Positions 42,366 through 54,885 of a DNA stretch of 64,000 nt are shown piece after piece. This DNA comes from Diphasiastrum complanatum (taxonomy: Eukaryota > Streptophyta > Lycopodiopsida > Lycopodiales > Lycopodiaceae), in the NCBI GenBank assembly GCA_029204225.1, contig CM055113.1, positions 12,300,234 to 12,364,233 of the forward strand, given 5' to 3'. The notes under the pieces were generated by a model. The model searched no databases. It was not told where the DNA came from and saw only the letters and a list, made by a program, of their open reading frames with translations. The position numbers and the translations under genes are program-made. Positions within the stretch are counted from its first letter, which is position 1. The number at the start of each line of letters is the position of its first letter.

Positions 42366-44396
42366 CACCACCTACAATTCCACTAGTAGGTGGTTGGGGC
42401 TCTTTACAAAGTGGAGCAATACTATCTTCGGAGGGGCCTAGTTTACCCACTTTTTGAAACTTGTCCGTCAAAACTGAAATTCTCATTAAATTTTAATAAA
42501 ACTTACCAAACTCTCATCTAGCTCTACAACAGCCACATGTCTTCCTTTTTGAATAGCACATGCAGTGGTTGTCCCACTTCCACTAAACATGTCCGAAATC
42601 CAGTCGGTTGGATGTGAAAACAAATCTATCAGTTTATTTACAAGTTGTTGTGGCTTTTGGTATGGAGAAGCCACAAAGCCAGCCAGGGGATTTTTTCACT
42701 TTTATGTCACTGGAGAAAATTTGAAATGGTTGCCAAAATCAATACTTCATGTAAAGGTTGTAATGTAGCATTGACCTCTTTTTATTGGTTGAAAATTAGC
42801 CGATAGAGAGATATTCAATCTCATTTTCACCATGGCCTCCTGTACTCTCATGAAAAGCTTGTGTAAAAGAAAATGAAGTTAGTAATTCTTCAATTTTATG
42901 GTAACTAGAATTAGAAAAAAAATCGAATAAAAATTACTTTTGAAACTCTTTTTTTCATTTTTGCAAGACTGAGCTGTCCATCTGCTACTCTTGAGAGGAT
43001 GCTCACCACGACTAAGAAGGAATGCCTTGCATGTTCTTCCACTCAAATATTCCCATATCCTGAGGGATGGAAGCAAGAGTCAGCTGAGATGTTTTTTTCT
43101 TTGAATTGGACGTCCCTTTCTGAAAAAAATTATTGTATTTTGTCAAAAAAGTGGCTGAAGTCCTCTCATTAAAATGAAGCCCAGTCTCTTGAGTGCAGAG
43201 GCACCTCAGTTGTATATTTGTTTTGTCACCCTCTTTGTGGAGTCTAAGATGCTCCTTGTGAAAAAATCTTACTCTTTAAATAATTGTCATCTTGAGCTTG
43301 TAATCTTGATCAATGTTGTGATTCCAGCTTGCCCTCCTAACCACTAAGGCCAACAAAAACAATGGCACTAACTTGTCTAAAGGACAATATGTGGGGATAT
43401 TCTAGAGACAGCTCTTTTTGAGCTTGTAAACTATGGACCCCGCCCAAAACAAAAAATCTTTAGGAATTAATTAATTTAACATCAAAATCTGCTAGCAGGA
43501 TCAACAAGAACAATGATAAGGGGTTACAATGGCCTGAGTGTGGTCTTTAAATTTTATTTTCAAATTATGTACATGGGAGCTGTTAGGTTCCCTGATCTCC
43601 AAGGGCCTATCATTAGTAAGAGGGTCAATAGGTGGCCTCTCACACTGTTCAATGTCCAAGATAAATGTAGTTTCTTGGACTTTTTTTGTTTTCATGAATT
43701 AAGGCTCTCATTTTTGCAATGTCTCTACTAGACGCATCGAGCTTAATGGTAGCTCCAAGCAAATTCAAGCTACTGGGGAGGAGCTATTCAAGACTTTCGG
43801 ACCAGTGCCTTTGGGAGTCATGCTTTTAAATTTCCTAGTTTTTGTTACAGGAGAGGCAGAAGCATCAACAGAGGCAGACTCAACTTGGGTACGCTTTCTA
43901 TTAGGGGGAGAGAGGATGTCTATATCTTTGGAGGAGTCAAAAGGTGGAGTCCTTTGGTGAGGAGGAAACCAGGCCCTTACGGGAGGACGTTGATCTAGCT
44001 GGCTTCGACATCATTGGGTCCTCTTTTTTTCAAGCGCCTCAGCCACCATCAAAATTGATGCTTTCAAGGTCTGAAAAAAGGACAACAATGAAAATGCTTT
44101 AGATAAACCCATGACTAGTATAAAGACAGACAATAACATTCAAAATCATTATGGTAAAAAAGGAAGAATAACTCACAAGGGTCTTCAACGCATCATCAAA
44201 GAAATTTCTGGACTATCGCATGCTCACAAAGGCGTATCTTCATGGAATCTGTTCTCCACAATGTATAACAAAACTTTTTTATCAATGGCTTTTTATTGAA
44301 TATTGGTAAAGCCAATGTCATTATCTGACACCGATACTTTGTGAAGCACATGACCTTGTGCTACAAAAGTAGTCGGCCCTTTGTTGACAATCTCTA
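42361..44396 (-). pseudogene. Beta-class DNA methyltransferase gene fragment, copy 3
   Basis: The motif exon (about 42690-42507) is intact. A ~166-bp deletion at about 43121 removes the upstream intron/exon block present in the other copies. Several one- or two-base indels occur around 43774-44270. These could be real decay or base-calling errors. Confidence 0.65.
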
Positions 44397-44610
44397 CTGT
44401 CCAAAGAAATAGCTTTGTGAGTTACTCTAATTTGAGACATGGTGAAAGATCTATAAATCAACAAGCAAAAACATTACTTTTGATAGAAAATGCAAACACA
44501 AAATATAAAAAAAGAAGATGCAAACAAAAAATCTAGAAACAACATAGATCTATTCAAAAATATACTTCAAAGTCCCTTATTAAACCTATGGTCAACGTAC
44601 ATCCTCTCTC

Positions 44611-44901
44611 CACCTATGCTCAACATAGTCTCCACCTATGTTGAGCATAGGTCGAGCGGGGACTTATGTTGGGCGGGGACTTATCGGTCGACCGAGCATA
44701 GGTCGAACGGGGACTTATGCTGAGCATAGGTCAAGACAAGAATTATGCTCAGCTCGAGCATTTGGTCAAGACCAGACTTATGCTTAGCATAAGTCCTCGC
44801 TCGACGTATGTTGTGAGCATAGGTGGAGACGGGATTTATGTTGAGCATAAGTCTTGTCTCGACCTATGCTCAACAAGCATAGCTTCCTATGCTTGGCATA
44901 G
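44611..44901. repeat. Palindromic GCATA-motif cluster, unit 3
   Basis: Same as unit 2, including the 34-bp insert. Confidence 0.75.
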
Positions 44902-45370
44902 AATTAAGTTTGGAATTTCTTGTTTGTTTGTTGTTACTTTGTTTTTGCATGTCTTGACCGTAAATGTAACATTTCAATTATCTTGCATCTCTTAGGTGTG
45001 AACTAGTATTTGACTTTACTTCCAATGGAAAGCTCATCTTCTTAAATTCTCCCCACTCCAGCTTACTTTGATGTAGTTTTTACTAGTTCTTCATCTAAAT
45101 TAAAGCTACAACTATGTACCATGAAATGACTCTAGGTTCAATTCAAGCTAGTGAATTTTGTACTAGCTCTTTATCTCTATGTCTCATGAATCCCCAAACA
45201 ATGTACTATTCTCCCTCCAGTGAGAATTGCAGTGGTTTAGAAACAAGCAAGCACTCAGTTATTGATTCAAGTCATTCTACAATCCCACGTCAAGGAACTC
45301 GTTCTTTAAATAGGGCAAGCCAGGCTCAAAGTACCATTAGATCCAATTTTATGAAATCAAAAAGATCAAT

Positions 45371-45965
45371 ATTTTGTTGAGGGGTGTATGGACATGACAA
45401 CTCCGTCTTTATGCCATTAGAACTACAAAAGTCAATCAACCTATTGGAGATATATTCACCTCCATTATCACTCCTTAATACCTTAATCTTGGTACTAAGT
45501 TGATTTTCTACCAAAGTCTTGAACTTTACAAAAGAATCAAACACCATTGATTTGCTAGACAAGAGGTACATCCAACAAAATCTAGAATAGTCATCAATGA
45601 AGATTACATAGTACTTGGCACCACCATTAGACTCATGTGAAAAACTATGAACATCCGAATGGATGAGTTCAAGAGGAGAGTTTGATCTTGATGTAGATCT
45701 TGAGAAGGGTAGTTTGTGAGCCTTTGATAGGCTGCATGCTTCACATCTCTTCCCACACTTTGACAAATGCTTGGGGAGTCCAACTGCAAGCTCCTTTGTA
45801 GCCATAGATTCCATGGCTTTGTAGTTGGGGTGGCCCAATCTTTTGTGCCACAGTTCCACCTTTGATAGCTCCACCTTTGCCAAGTTAACACTCTCCACTG
45901 CAATATTAGCATCAAGCTTAAACAATCTACCTTGCTTAAAGCCTTTGGCTATACATTCATCATTC
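45371..45965 (-). pseudogene. Copia integrase fragment, array unit 4
   Basis: Copy of 31870-32464, ending at the same ATTTT junction. Confidence 0.88.
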
Positions 45966-46065
45966 TAGCTTGCCCTCTCAATACTAGCTTTTAGCACCAA
46001 AACTTGCTAAAAATGGATTTGCATTAGATCAATGGCTTATGCTCTTGTACTTGGCTCTGATACCA

Positions 46066-46766
46066 TGTGAAAGTACTGTACTTTAGGACCATAAATGGAT
46101 CTAGAAAAGATCCACAAGACTGATTGGATGTTTGCTTAACAATCTATCAAAAAACTAGACACAAAAAAGTTGATCTAGATTGGCAATTTGACAAACAACA
46201 AGCATTAACAATCAAAAGCATTGATAAACATTGAAATCCGAGCCCACACGTGTGTACTACAGGCTGTAGTACGGCTTTCAACTTGAGAAACAAGTACAGA
46301 TTGATTTGGTTTCATTTGGATCACAAAATTTCAATGTACATAGTGAACTAGTTTGAGATTGCCAATGAGCTCCAAAAGTTTTCTATCTTCTCACTATGGA
46401 GAGAGGGAATACATAGCAAATTCGACTTCCTTCTTGAAGTTAGGTGGATTTCCAGCATGTAATAAGGAAGTTAACTCACTCTCCTTGATATAAAATGAAA
46501 CCCTAGTCTATTTCCTAGAGTTATGCTTGGTAGGTAGCTAGTTGGTCAAATTTTCACCTTAAACTTAGGTGTAGGTCCTATAAAGTAGGGATGACCACCA
46601 AATAGACATGACCAACTCTCTTCACTTGACCTAACCTACATTAGGATGGGTTTCTCATGTGGCATCATGGCCTCACATGTGTGGGACCCACTTGTGTACA
46701 CAATTTACACTATTCTACATGGTTTTTGATCAAGCTAGATTTGCCAATTTTTGGCAATTCTTCACA
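46066..46766 (-). repeat. Type-1 LTR, array unit 4
   Basis: Closest to the LTR of unit 3. Confidence 0.9.
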
Positions 46767-48963
46767 CACCACCTACAATTCCACTAGTAGGTGGTTGGGG
46801 CTCTTTACAAAGTGGAGCAATACTATCTTCGGAGGGGCCTAGTTTACCCACTTTTTGAAACTTGTCCGTCAAAACTGAAATTCTCATTAAATTTTAATAA
46901 AACTTACCAAACTCTCATCTAGCTCTACAACAGCCACATGTCTTCCTTTTTGAATAGCACATGCAGTGGTTGTCCCACTTCCACTAAACATGTCCGAAAT
47001 CCAGTCGGTTGGATGTGAAAACATGTCTATCAGTTTATTTACAAGTTGTTGTGGCTTTTGGTATGGAGAAGCCACAAAGCCAGCCAGGGGATTTTTTCAC
47101 TTTTTTGTCACTGGAGAAAATTTGAAATGGTTGCCAAAATCAATACTTCATGTAAAGGTTGTAATGTAGCATTGACCTCTTTTTATTGGTTGAAAATTAG
47201 CCGATAGAGAGATATTCAATCTCATTTTCACCATGGCCTCCTGTACTCTCATGAAAAGCTTGTGTAAAAGAAAATGAAGTTAGTAATTCTTCAATTTTAT
47301 GGTAACTAGAATTAGAAAAAAAATCGAATAAAAATTACCTTTGAAACTCTTTTTTTCATTTTTGCAAGACTGAGCTGTCCATCTGCTACTCTTGAGAGGA
47401 TGCTCACCACGACTAAGAAGGAATGCCTTGCATGTTCTTCCACTCAAATATTCCCATATCCTGAGGGATGGAAGCAAGAGTCAGCTGAGATGTTTTTTTC
47501 TTTGAATTGGACGTCCCTTTCGGAAGTTGTCCCTTGATCTCAAACTTTTTCCATGTCAAAACTTTTATCAACCAAATCCCAAATCTAAAAAAAAAATTAT
47601 TATAAATATCAAATACTAAAAAATTTGATAGATTCAAAAAAATTAAAAGTTGAAAGAATCACCTGTCCAGTTCGACAGGCTAGCTGAAAAAAATTATTGT
47701 ATTTTGTCAAAAAAGTGGCTGAAGTCCTCTCATTAAAATGAAGCCCAGTCTCTTGAGTGCAGAGGCACCTCAGTTGTATATTTGTTTTGTCACCCTCTTT
47801 GTGGAGTCTAAGATGCTCCTTGTGAAAAAATCTTACTCTTTAAATAATTGTCATCTTGAGCTTGTAATCTTGATCAATGTTGTGATTCCAGCTTGCCCTC
47901 CTAACCACTAAGGCCAACAAAAACAATGGCACTAACTTGTCTAAAGGACAATATGTGGGGATATTCTAGAGACAGCTCTTTTTGAGCTTGTAAACTATGG
48001 ATCCCGCCCAAAACAAAAAATCTTTAGGAATTAATTAATTTAACATCAAAATCTGCTAGCAGGATCAACAAGAACAATGATAAGGGGTTACAATGGCCTG
48101 AGTGTGGTCTTTAAATTTTATTTTCAAATTATGTACATGGGAGCTGTTAGGTTCCCTGATCTCCAAGGGCCTATCATTAGTAAGAGGGTCAATAGGTGGC
48201 CTCTCACACTGTTCAATGTCCAGGATAAATGTAGTTTCTTGGACTTTTTTTGTTTTCATGAATTAAGGCTCTCATTTTTGCAATGTCTCTACTAGACGCA
48301 TCGAGCTTAATGGTAGCTCCAAGCAAATTCAAGCTACTTGAGGGAGGAGCTATTCAAGACTTTCGGACCAGTGCCTTTGGGAGTCATGCTTTTAAATTTC
48401 CTAGTTTTTGTTACAGGAGAGGCAGAAGCATCAACAGAGGCAGACTCAACTTGGGTACGCTTTCTATTAGGGGGAGAGAGGATGTCTATATCTTTGGAGG
48501 AGTCAAAAGGTTGGGAGTCCTTTGGTGAGGAGGAAACCAGGCCCTTACGGGAGGACGTTGATCTAGCTGGCTTCGACATCATTGGGTCCTCTTTTTTTTC
48601 AAGCGCCTCAGCCACCATCAAAATTGATGCTTTCAAGGTCTGAAAAAAGGACAACAGTGAAAATGCTTTAGATAAACCCATGACTAGTATAAAGACAGAC
48701 AATAACATTCAAAATCATTATGGTAAAAAAGGAAGAATAACTCACAAGGGTCTTCAACGCATCATCAAAGAAATTTCTGACTATCGCATGCTCACAAAGG
48801 CGTATCTTCATGAATCTGTTCTCCACAATGTATAAACAAACTTTTTTATCAATGGCTTTTTATTGAATATTGGTAAAGCCAATGTCATTATCTGACACCG
48901 ATACTTTGTGAAGCACATGACCTTGTGCTACAAAAGTAGTCGGCCCTTTGTTGACAATCTCTA
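46762..48963 (-). pseudogene. Beta-class DNA methyltransferase gene fragment, copy 4
   Basis: Same exons as copy 1, motif exon at about 47091-46908, with one substitution (DLFSH to DMFSH before motif I). The in-frame TAA is present here too. This copy is the only one whose upstream side continues into unique DNA at 49943, so its right flank is the original context of the duplicated segment. Confidence 0.65.
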
Positions 48964-49177
48964 CTGTCCAAAGAAATAGCTTTGTGAGTTACTCTAATTT
49001 GAGACATGGTGAAAGATCTATAAATCAACAAGCAAAAACATTACTTTTGATAGAAAATGCAAACACAAAATATAAAAAAAGAAGATGCAAACAAAAAATC
49101 TAGAAACAACATAGATCTATTCAAAAATATACTTCAAAGTCCCTTATTAAACCTATGGTCAACGTACATCCTCTCTC

Positions 49178-49468
49178 CACCTATGCTCAACATAGTCTCC
49201 ACCTATGTTGAGCATAGGTCGAGCGGGGACTTATGTTGGGCGGGGACTTATCGGTCGACCGAGCATAGGTCGAACGGGGACTTATGCTGAGCATAGGTCA
49301 AGACAAGAATTATGCTCAGCTCGAGCATTTGGTCAAGACCAGACTTATGCTTAGCATAAGTCCTCGCTCGACGTATGTTGTGAGCATAGGTGGAGACGGG
49401 ATTTATGTTGAGCATAAGTCTTGTCTCGACCTATGCTCAACAAGCATAGCTTCCTATGCTTGGCATAG
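49178..49468. repeat. Palindromic GCATA-motif cluster, unit 4
   Basis: Same as unit 2, including the 34-bp insert. Confidence 0.75.
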
Positions 49469-49680
49469 AATTAAGTTTGGAATTTCTTGTTTGTTTGTTG
49501 TTACTTTGTTTTTGCATGTCTTGACCGTAAATGTAACATTTCAATTATCTTGCATCTCTTAGGTGTGAACTAGTATTTGACTTTACTTCCAATGGAAAGC
49601 TCATCTTCTTAAATTCTCCCCACTCCAGCTTACTTTGATGTAGTTTTTACTAGTTCTTCATCTAAATTAAAGCTACAACT

Positions 49681-49974
49681 ATGTACCATGAAATGACTCT
49701 AGGTTCAATTCAAGCTAGTGAATTTTGTACTAGCTCTTTATCTCTATGTCTCATGAATCCCCAAACAATGTACTATTCTCCCTCCAGTGAGAATTGCAGT
49801 GGTTTAGAAACAAGCAAGCACTCAGTTATTGATTCAAGTCATTCTACAATCCCACGTCAAGGAACTCGTTCTTTAAATAGGGCAAGCCAGGCTCAAAGTA
49901 CCATTAGATCCAATTTTATGAAATCAAAAAGATCAATATTTTCTAATGTACAAAATATTTCTGAAAGCACATAA
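49681..49974 (+). CDS. Hypothetical serine-rich open frame (4 copies, this one uncut)
   Basis: A 97-codon frame, rich in Ser and Thr and ending in a basic stretch (MKSKRSIF), is open in all four units (also at 36146, 40713 and 45114). Only here does it run to its natural stop across the duplication edge. There is no recognised domain. It is on the strand opposite to the methyltransferase exons. It may be an exon or chance. Confidence 0.25.
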   Translation: MYHEMTLGSIQASEFCTSSLSLCLMNPQTMYYSPSSENCSGLETSKHSVIDSSHSTIPRQGTRSLNRASQAQSTIRSNFMKSKRSIFSNVQNISEST

Positions 49975-50640
49975 CCTTCTGGTGAAAATCAAGGAGACGA
50001 TGCAGTTGAATTCGAGAAGCACACATACGAGGTACAACTTCAATATTACCAGAGTCGTTAGGTGCTAATGTGTTGGAAAGTGGTGTGTAGAAGATAGGTC
50101 TAGCTCCAAAAGAATACGAACTCAAAAAAGAAATGAATGAAAATAACTTGAGTGTCTAGAAAATAAACTTTTTGTGCATGGCAGAATAAACTATCTTCCT
50201 CTTTCACAATGCATGACTATGCCTATCAATTTCAAACAAAACAATAGTGATAGAAATCACGTTTGAACTTATAGTAACTAACTTTGAAATTTCTAGTACT
50301 ACAGTGATTACATAGCCAAAAAAATAAGCATAAAAAATATCAGACAAATCATTAGTCGCGAATTGTTGGCGAGTTAGTCACGAAGGAAAACAAAAACGCA
50401 TACATTCTTAGACGAAAACTGAACGCAATGAAGGATAGTATTGATTCAGTATGAAAAACATAACATAAGTAAATGAGACAATAAGTTGCAGATCAAGGCC
50501 GCGTACTCTATGCTATCTCTGAGCGACTAAAAATGAAAGTCTGAAATTAAGCACAATGCTGATAGCAATAGCGCAATAGCAATCTCTAAAACAACTCTAA
50601 GAAGTGAGCTAGAATACTCAGGAATGTTCAAGCTCGTAGG
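49975..50640. other. No gene recognised
   Basis: Unique AT-rich DNA to the right of the array. It may include the far end of the LTR of element H. Confidence 0.4.
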
Positions 50641-50643
50641 CTT

Positions 50644-50683
50644 GAGAGAGAGAGAGAGAGAGAGCCTAGAGAGAGAGAGAGAG
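50644..50683. repeat. (AG)n microsatellite, interrupted
   Basis: Two AG runs separated by CCT. It lies downstream of the minus-strand TATA box at 50748-50757, in what would be the transcribed LTR leader. Confidence 0.9.
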
Positions 50684-50747
50684 CTAACTATTCAAATGCT
50701 TCCGATAATCTTGAGATCTGATCGTCAAACTATGTGAATATGAACAA

Positions 50748-50757
50748 CTATTTATAC
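50748..50757 (-). promoter_or_regulatory. TATA box, probable LTR promoter of element H
   Basis: The minus strand reads GTATAAATAG, a consensus plant TATA box. It sits ~510 bp inside the presumed 3' LTR of element H and directs transcription toward lower coordinates. Confidence 0.5.
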
Positions 50758-51262
50758 TAAGAAATTAGGTCGTGAATTGCAATCGCCAGTTTGCTGGTGA
50801 TCAGCTGGCATCCATCCAGTCCTTGTTATTGATTGCTGATAAGTGGTGAAATTGGCCGTAGATGTTCTATCTGCATAAGTGAACCAAAACTGTAGCTCTG
50901 TAGAAATGAACTAAAATAGCCACAGGCGACACTGTTGGATTTTTTGTGGAAAAAAAAAGGGAGAAAGTGCCCTTAAATCTCATTTAGGATTGTCCCACAC
51001 TTTGCCAGAGTCATTTCCTTAACATTTGAGGCTCTTCTAAAAAAGCGAAAAATGCGACACTGTGTTTTTACACGAGAGTTTTATCAAACACAAAATGCAA
51101 AAAAGAGACACTGTTGTAAACTCCGTGTAATTTTGTAGACTGTGAAAAACACTTGTAATTTTGCAGGCTGTGTAAACACAAGGAAAAACTCGAGAACTAG
51201 ATAAACAATGGATGAAGATTAAAACTGAGTAGTCGATTGGTAAGAAAGAGAATAATCCAATA
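50757..51262 (-). repeat. Presumed 3' LTR (U3 part) of Copia H
   Basis: It follows a minus-strand purine tract TTAAGGGAGAGTA (51273-51261), as an LTR should. No second LTR is in the window, so limits and identity are inferred. Confidence 0.35.
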
Positions 51263-51265
51263 CTC

Positions 51266-54200
51266 TCCCTTAATCTGAATCCTTGAATGCCTTGACCTTC
51301 AAACTTAGTTCTACATAGAATCTTCCGTATGACTCCAAACTTAATGCTTTAGTAAAAACATCTGCTGTCATATCTTGCATTCTATAGTACTACAATCTGA
51401 CCTCTTCATTGAGAATTTTGCTTCTGATGAAATGATACTTCAGTTCAATGTGCTTACTCCTGGAATGAAATCTAGGGTTGGCTTATAAAGTGATGGCACT
51501 TTGATTCTCACAAATTAATGTCGTCGGAGCATATTGATTCAGACGGATATCTGAGAGTAAGTTCCTCAACCAAATTGCTTTATTTGTAGCTTGAGAGGCT
51601 GCGATATACTTTGATTCACGAGATAGAGCTATCAAAGATTTCTTGTGACTATCCCAGGAAACTGGACCATTGTTGAGGAAGAATGTAAATTCGAAAGTAG
51701 ATTTATGCGTGTCTACATCTCCTGCCCAACTTGCATTTGTGTAACCACTGAGTAAATTGAGTTTGTTGTTGCCGACTACTCTATAGCAAATGCAAAAGTC
51801 CATAGTAGCTCAAAGATGTCTGGCCTGGTACAGATCATGTGCGTACATAAGAAATCCTATAATAGAATGGTAAGGATACTCACGCATCTGCTGCTTCTCA
51901 TGAATTGTTTGAGGACACTGGTCCTTTGACAATTTGAGTCCTGGTTCCATTGGTGAGAGAGCTAACTTGCTATTCATCAGATTATATCTGACTAACATGT
52001 TGTAGATGTACCTCTGTTGTGTAATGTAGACTACCTTCGGATTTCAGTCTCTGTTGATTTGTATACCAAGGCAGAAATGAATTTTGTCCAAATCGGTCAT
52101 GTTGAATTCTAAAGGTAGCATTGTCTTGGCTTCTTTTATCAAATCGAACTTGTTGCTGAAAAGCAATGTATCATCCACATACAAAGTGATAATGATAAAA
52201 AGACTGATGCACTGCTTTGAAGTAAACGTGTGAATCTAAAAAGCTAGGTGTATAGCCATGATCAATAAGGAAAATATTGATCCTTTGAAACCATGCTCGA
52301 GCAAATTGCTTCAGGCCATAAAGTGCCTTATGGATTTTATAAACATGACTGTGTTTATCCTCGATAATATAACCTTTGGGTTGCACCATGTAAATGTCTT
52401 CTTTGATAACTCCATTGAGATATGTTGTTTGTACATCCATTTGATGTATTTCCAAATTTGCTGCAATGACAAATGATAGCAAAAGTTGAATAGAAGAATG
52501 CTTGACTACTGGACTGAAGGTCTTAGTGTAATCGACGTTGTATACCTGAGAAATTCCTCTGACTACAAGTTGTGCCTTTCTTCTGTTGATTCTTCTATCT
52601 GCATTGTACTTGACTTTGAAAACCCATTTGCAATCAACTACGTTTCTGCTGGCAGGTGATTCGACAATTGTCCACGTCTGGTTCTTGATAAGAGATTAAA
52701 ACTCTTTATCCATAGCTTCTTTTCAGAGATCTGAATCAAGCTGACTGGATGCCTCTTGGACAGACGTCGGTTTTTGAATAAGATAAGTTGCAGACTCGTT
52801 GATATACCAGTTAGGTGGTCTGCTAGTCCTTGAATATCTTCTGGGTAATACATGAACTTGATTATTTCCATCATACTATAGTTGCTGATCTACAACATCA
52901 TCATCTTCTGATTCGCCATTGATTTGTTGTTTGTCAAGAGTGGAGGAGCTTGGACCTTCAATAGGAATAGTCGACTGAGGAACTGGAAAGTTCAAAGCAT
53001 TAGGAGAATCTGATAGGTCAGCTACATGGGGACTGCCCTTCCCTTTGAGGTCTTGAAACTGATCTTCGATATGGATGACATCTCGACTAGTGAATATCTT
53101 CGACTCGATGGGATCAGACAACTTGTAAACTTGATCTGAAGTACTGTACTCTAGAAGTCGAGCTTCTTCCTGAGATCATGAGGAATCTGCGCAAAAGCAG
53201 TATATCCAAAAACTTGTAAGTTTGATAAAGAAGGTTTGGTACCTGTCCAAACTTCGAATGGTGTTTTGTCTGAGAGGCCTTTACTAGAACATCTATCTCA
53301 TGTGATAACATGCATTTTGTCGATTCGACTAAGGTTCTGTTCTTTCTCTCAGCAAGACCATTTGACTGAGGCGAATATGAAGTGATGAATTGTTGCTCAA
53401 TGTCATTGTTAAGGCAATAGTCCTTGAATTCTTTGGAGATGTATTCTCCCCTGTATCTAACCTTAGTGTTTTGATTCGTTTGCCAGTTTGATTCTCAGCA
53501 TGCTCTTTGAATTGTCTAAATTTAATGAAGCCTCTGATTTCTGTTTAAAAAGAAACATCTGTTCTTCTAGAGAATTTGTCAATAAAGGTAATAAAGTACT
53601 TTGCGTTTAGCAATGAGGGAGTTTGCATAGGTGTATGAACAACATCTAACAGATCTTTTGCTGCATGCATATGATTTGATCTAAAAGAGATCCTAGCTTG
53701 CTTTCCAAAGATGTAGCTATGACAGATAGGGAGATTGACTTTACCAGAAGGATAGTCGATATCAAGAACCATGGATTGTCTGGACATGTTCATAACAGAT
53801 GCATGATTCAAGTGTCCTAAGCGATGATGCCATAGTAATGCTTTATTGACTAGAACATAGGTTTTCAAGGCTTTACTAGCTCATAATAACAGTATGCCAA
53901 TCTATATAAATAACTCTGCCTCTTGCCGAGTGCAAGAATCTTATTACTCCTATCAATTATTTTGCATTGATCATAATCAAATTCTACCTTATGACCTAAA
54001 TCTGTAATTCTACTCACTGATAACAGATTTGTAGAGAGTGTAGCAAAATATAAGACCTTTGATAGTAATTTAAATTGATCATGCTGAAACCGCAATCTTA
54101 CAGTACCTTCACCTTCAATAGTGTGAATACCATTGTCACCAAGATGAACAAATTTCTTCATGTTGTAAGGCGAGTAGGAGTTGAAGATCTCACATTGATT

Positions 54201-54885
54201 GGTCATATGTTGAGGTACTCCTTTGATCTTTGACCATGAATGTGCCTTCGTCCACTTCGACCTGGGGAGATGATGAGACTGCGTTTGCTTGTTGATCAGG
54301 TTGCTTGGCTGCATTCTTCGCTTGGAGAGTTTGAAAATCCTTGATCTGATGATTATTGCGCTTGCAATACCCGCAAAACATATTCTTCTTCGATTGTGGA
54401 TTTGATGATTGTTCTTGACCTTGAGTCGGCTTCTGATTCGTTGCAGCCTTCTTGGAGCTTTTCTGCTTTTGTCGCTTCAAGCCTTTGTTGACATATAGAG
54501 CCTGAGAGGAGGAAGCAAAGGAAGTGTCTTGACTTCTTCGATTATCTTCTTGCAGCAACATAGTGATAACTCTAGTAAGAGTTAAATCTGAGTGTGTCGA
54601 TATGATTATCACCCAGTTCTCGTATGTAGAGGGCAAGCTTGAAAGCAATGTCATAATTGTGTCTTGATTGTCTATGACTGATCCGACAGTGTCGATCTAT
54701 TGCAAGAGATTTTAAACTAGTTAATGTGACTCTGAAGAGAATCACCAGTAGACATTTTGAATGTGAGAAAGCAATTCTCTAACTCAGTGGCATGGCTACC
54801 TTCTGAAGGAGTCTGTTTTTTACAATCTGTGCCTTCTTCTCATGTTGAGCTTGCACCTTTGTGTCCTCTAACTTCTGTCTTGGAG
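51266..54885 (-). pseudogene. Copia element H, decayed gag-pol
   Basis: Minus-strand pieces are in the right order. Gag: about 54885-54400, with KLEDTKVQAQHE and LLSSLPSTYENWV; the zinc knuckle CGYCKRNNHQIKDF has lost its last Cys. The protease active site is destroyed by a frameshift (FMVKDQR in one frame, QHMTNQ in another; ~54240). Pre-integrase WHHRLGHLNHASV at ~53830. Integrase remnants with frameshifts to ~53110. RT at 52874-52171 (HQMDVQTTYLNG, ALYGLKQFARAWF). RNase H at 51803-51483 (YTNASWAGD, SRESKYIAA, CENQSAI). Many frameshifts and stops. It is a different, older family from A-G. The 5' end is cut near 54885, where a plus-strand gene remnant begins. Confidence 0.88.

Larger units (their letters stand above)
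31870..49942. repeat. Four-unit tandem array, unit ~4.4-4.57 kb
   Basis: Units run 31870-36402 (4533 bp), 36403-40969 (4567), 40970-45370 (4401) and 45371-49942 (4572). Each unit has, left to right: an integrase fragment, leader and primer site, a type-1 LTR (all minus strand), and ~3.1 kb of non-Copia DNA with methyltransferase gene exons and a palindromic cluster. Internal junctions are identical (ATTTTGTTGAGG). Continuous sequence is kept on the left (integrase beyond 31870) and on the right (49943 on). The breakpoints share ATTTT, so this is a tandem segmental duplication. Units 2-4 share a 34-bp insert missing in unit 1. Units 3 and 4 share LTR variants. Unit 3 has a ~166-bp deletion near 43121. 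Confidence 0.93.
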
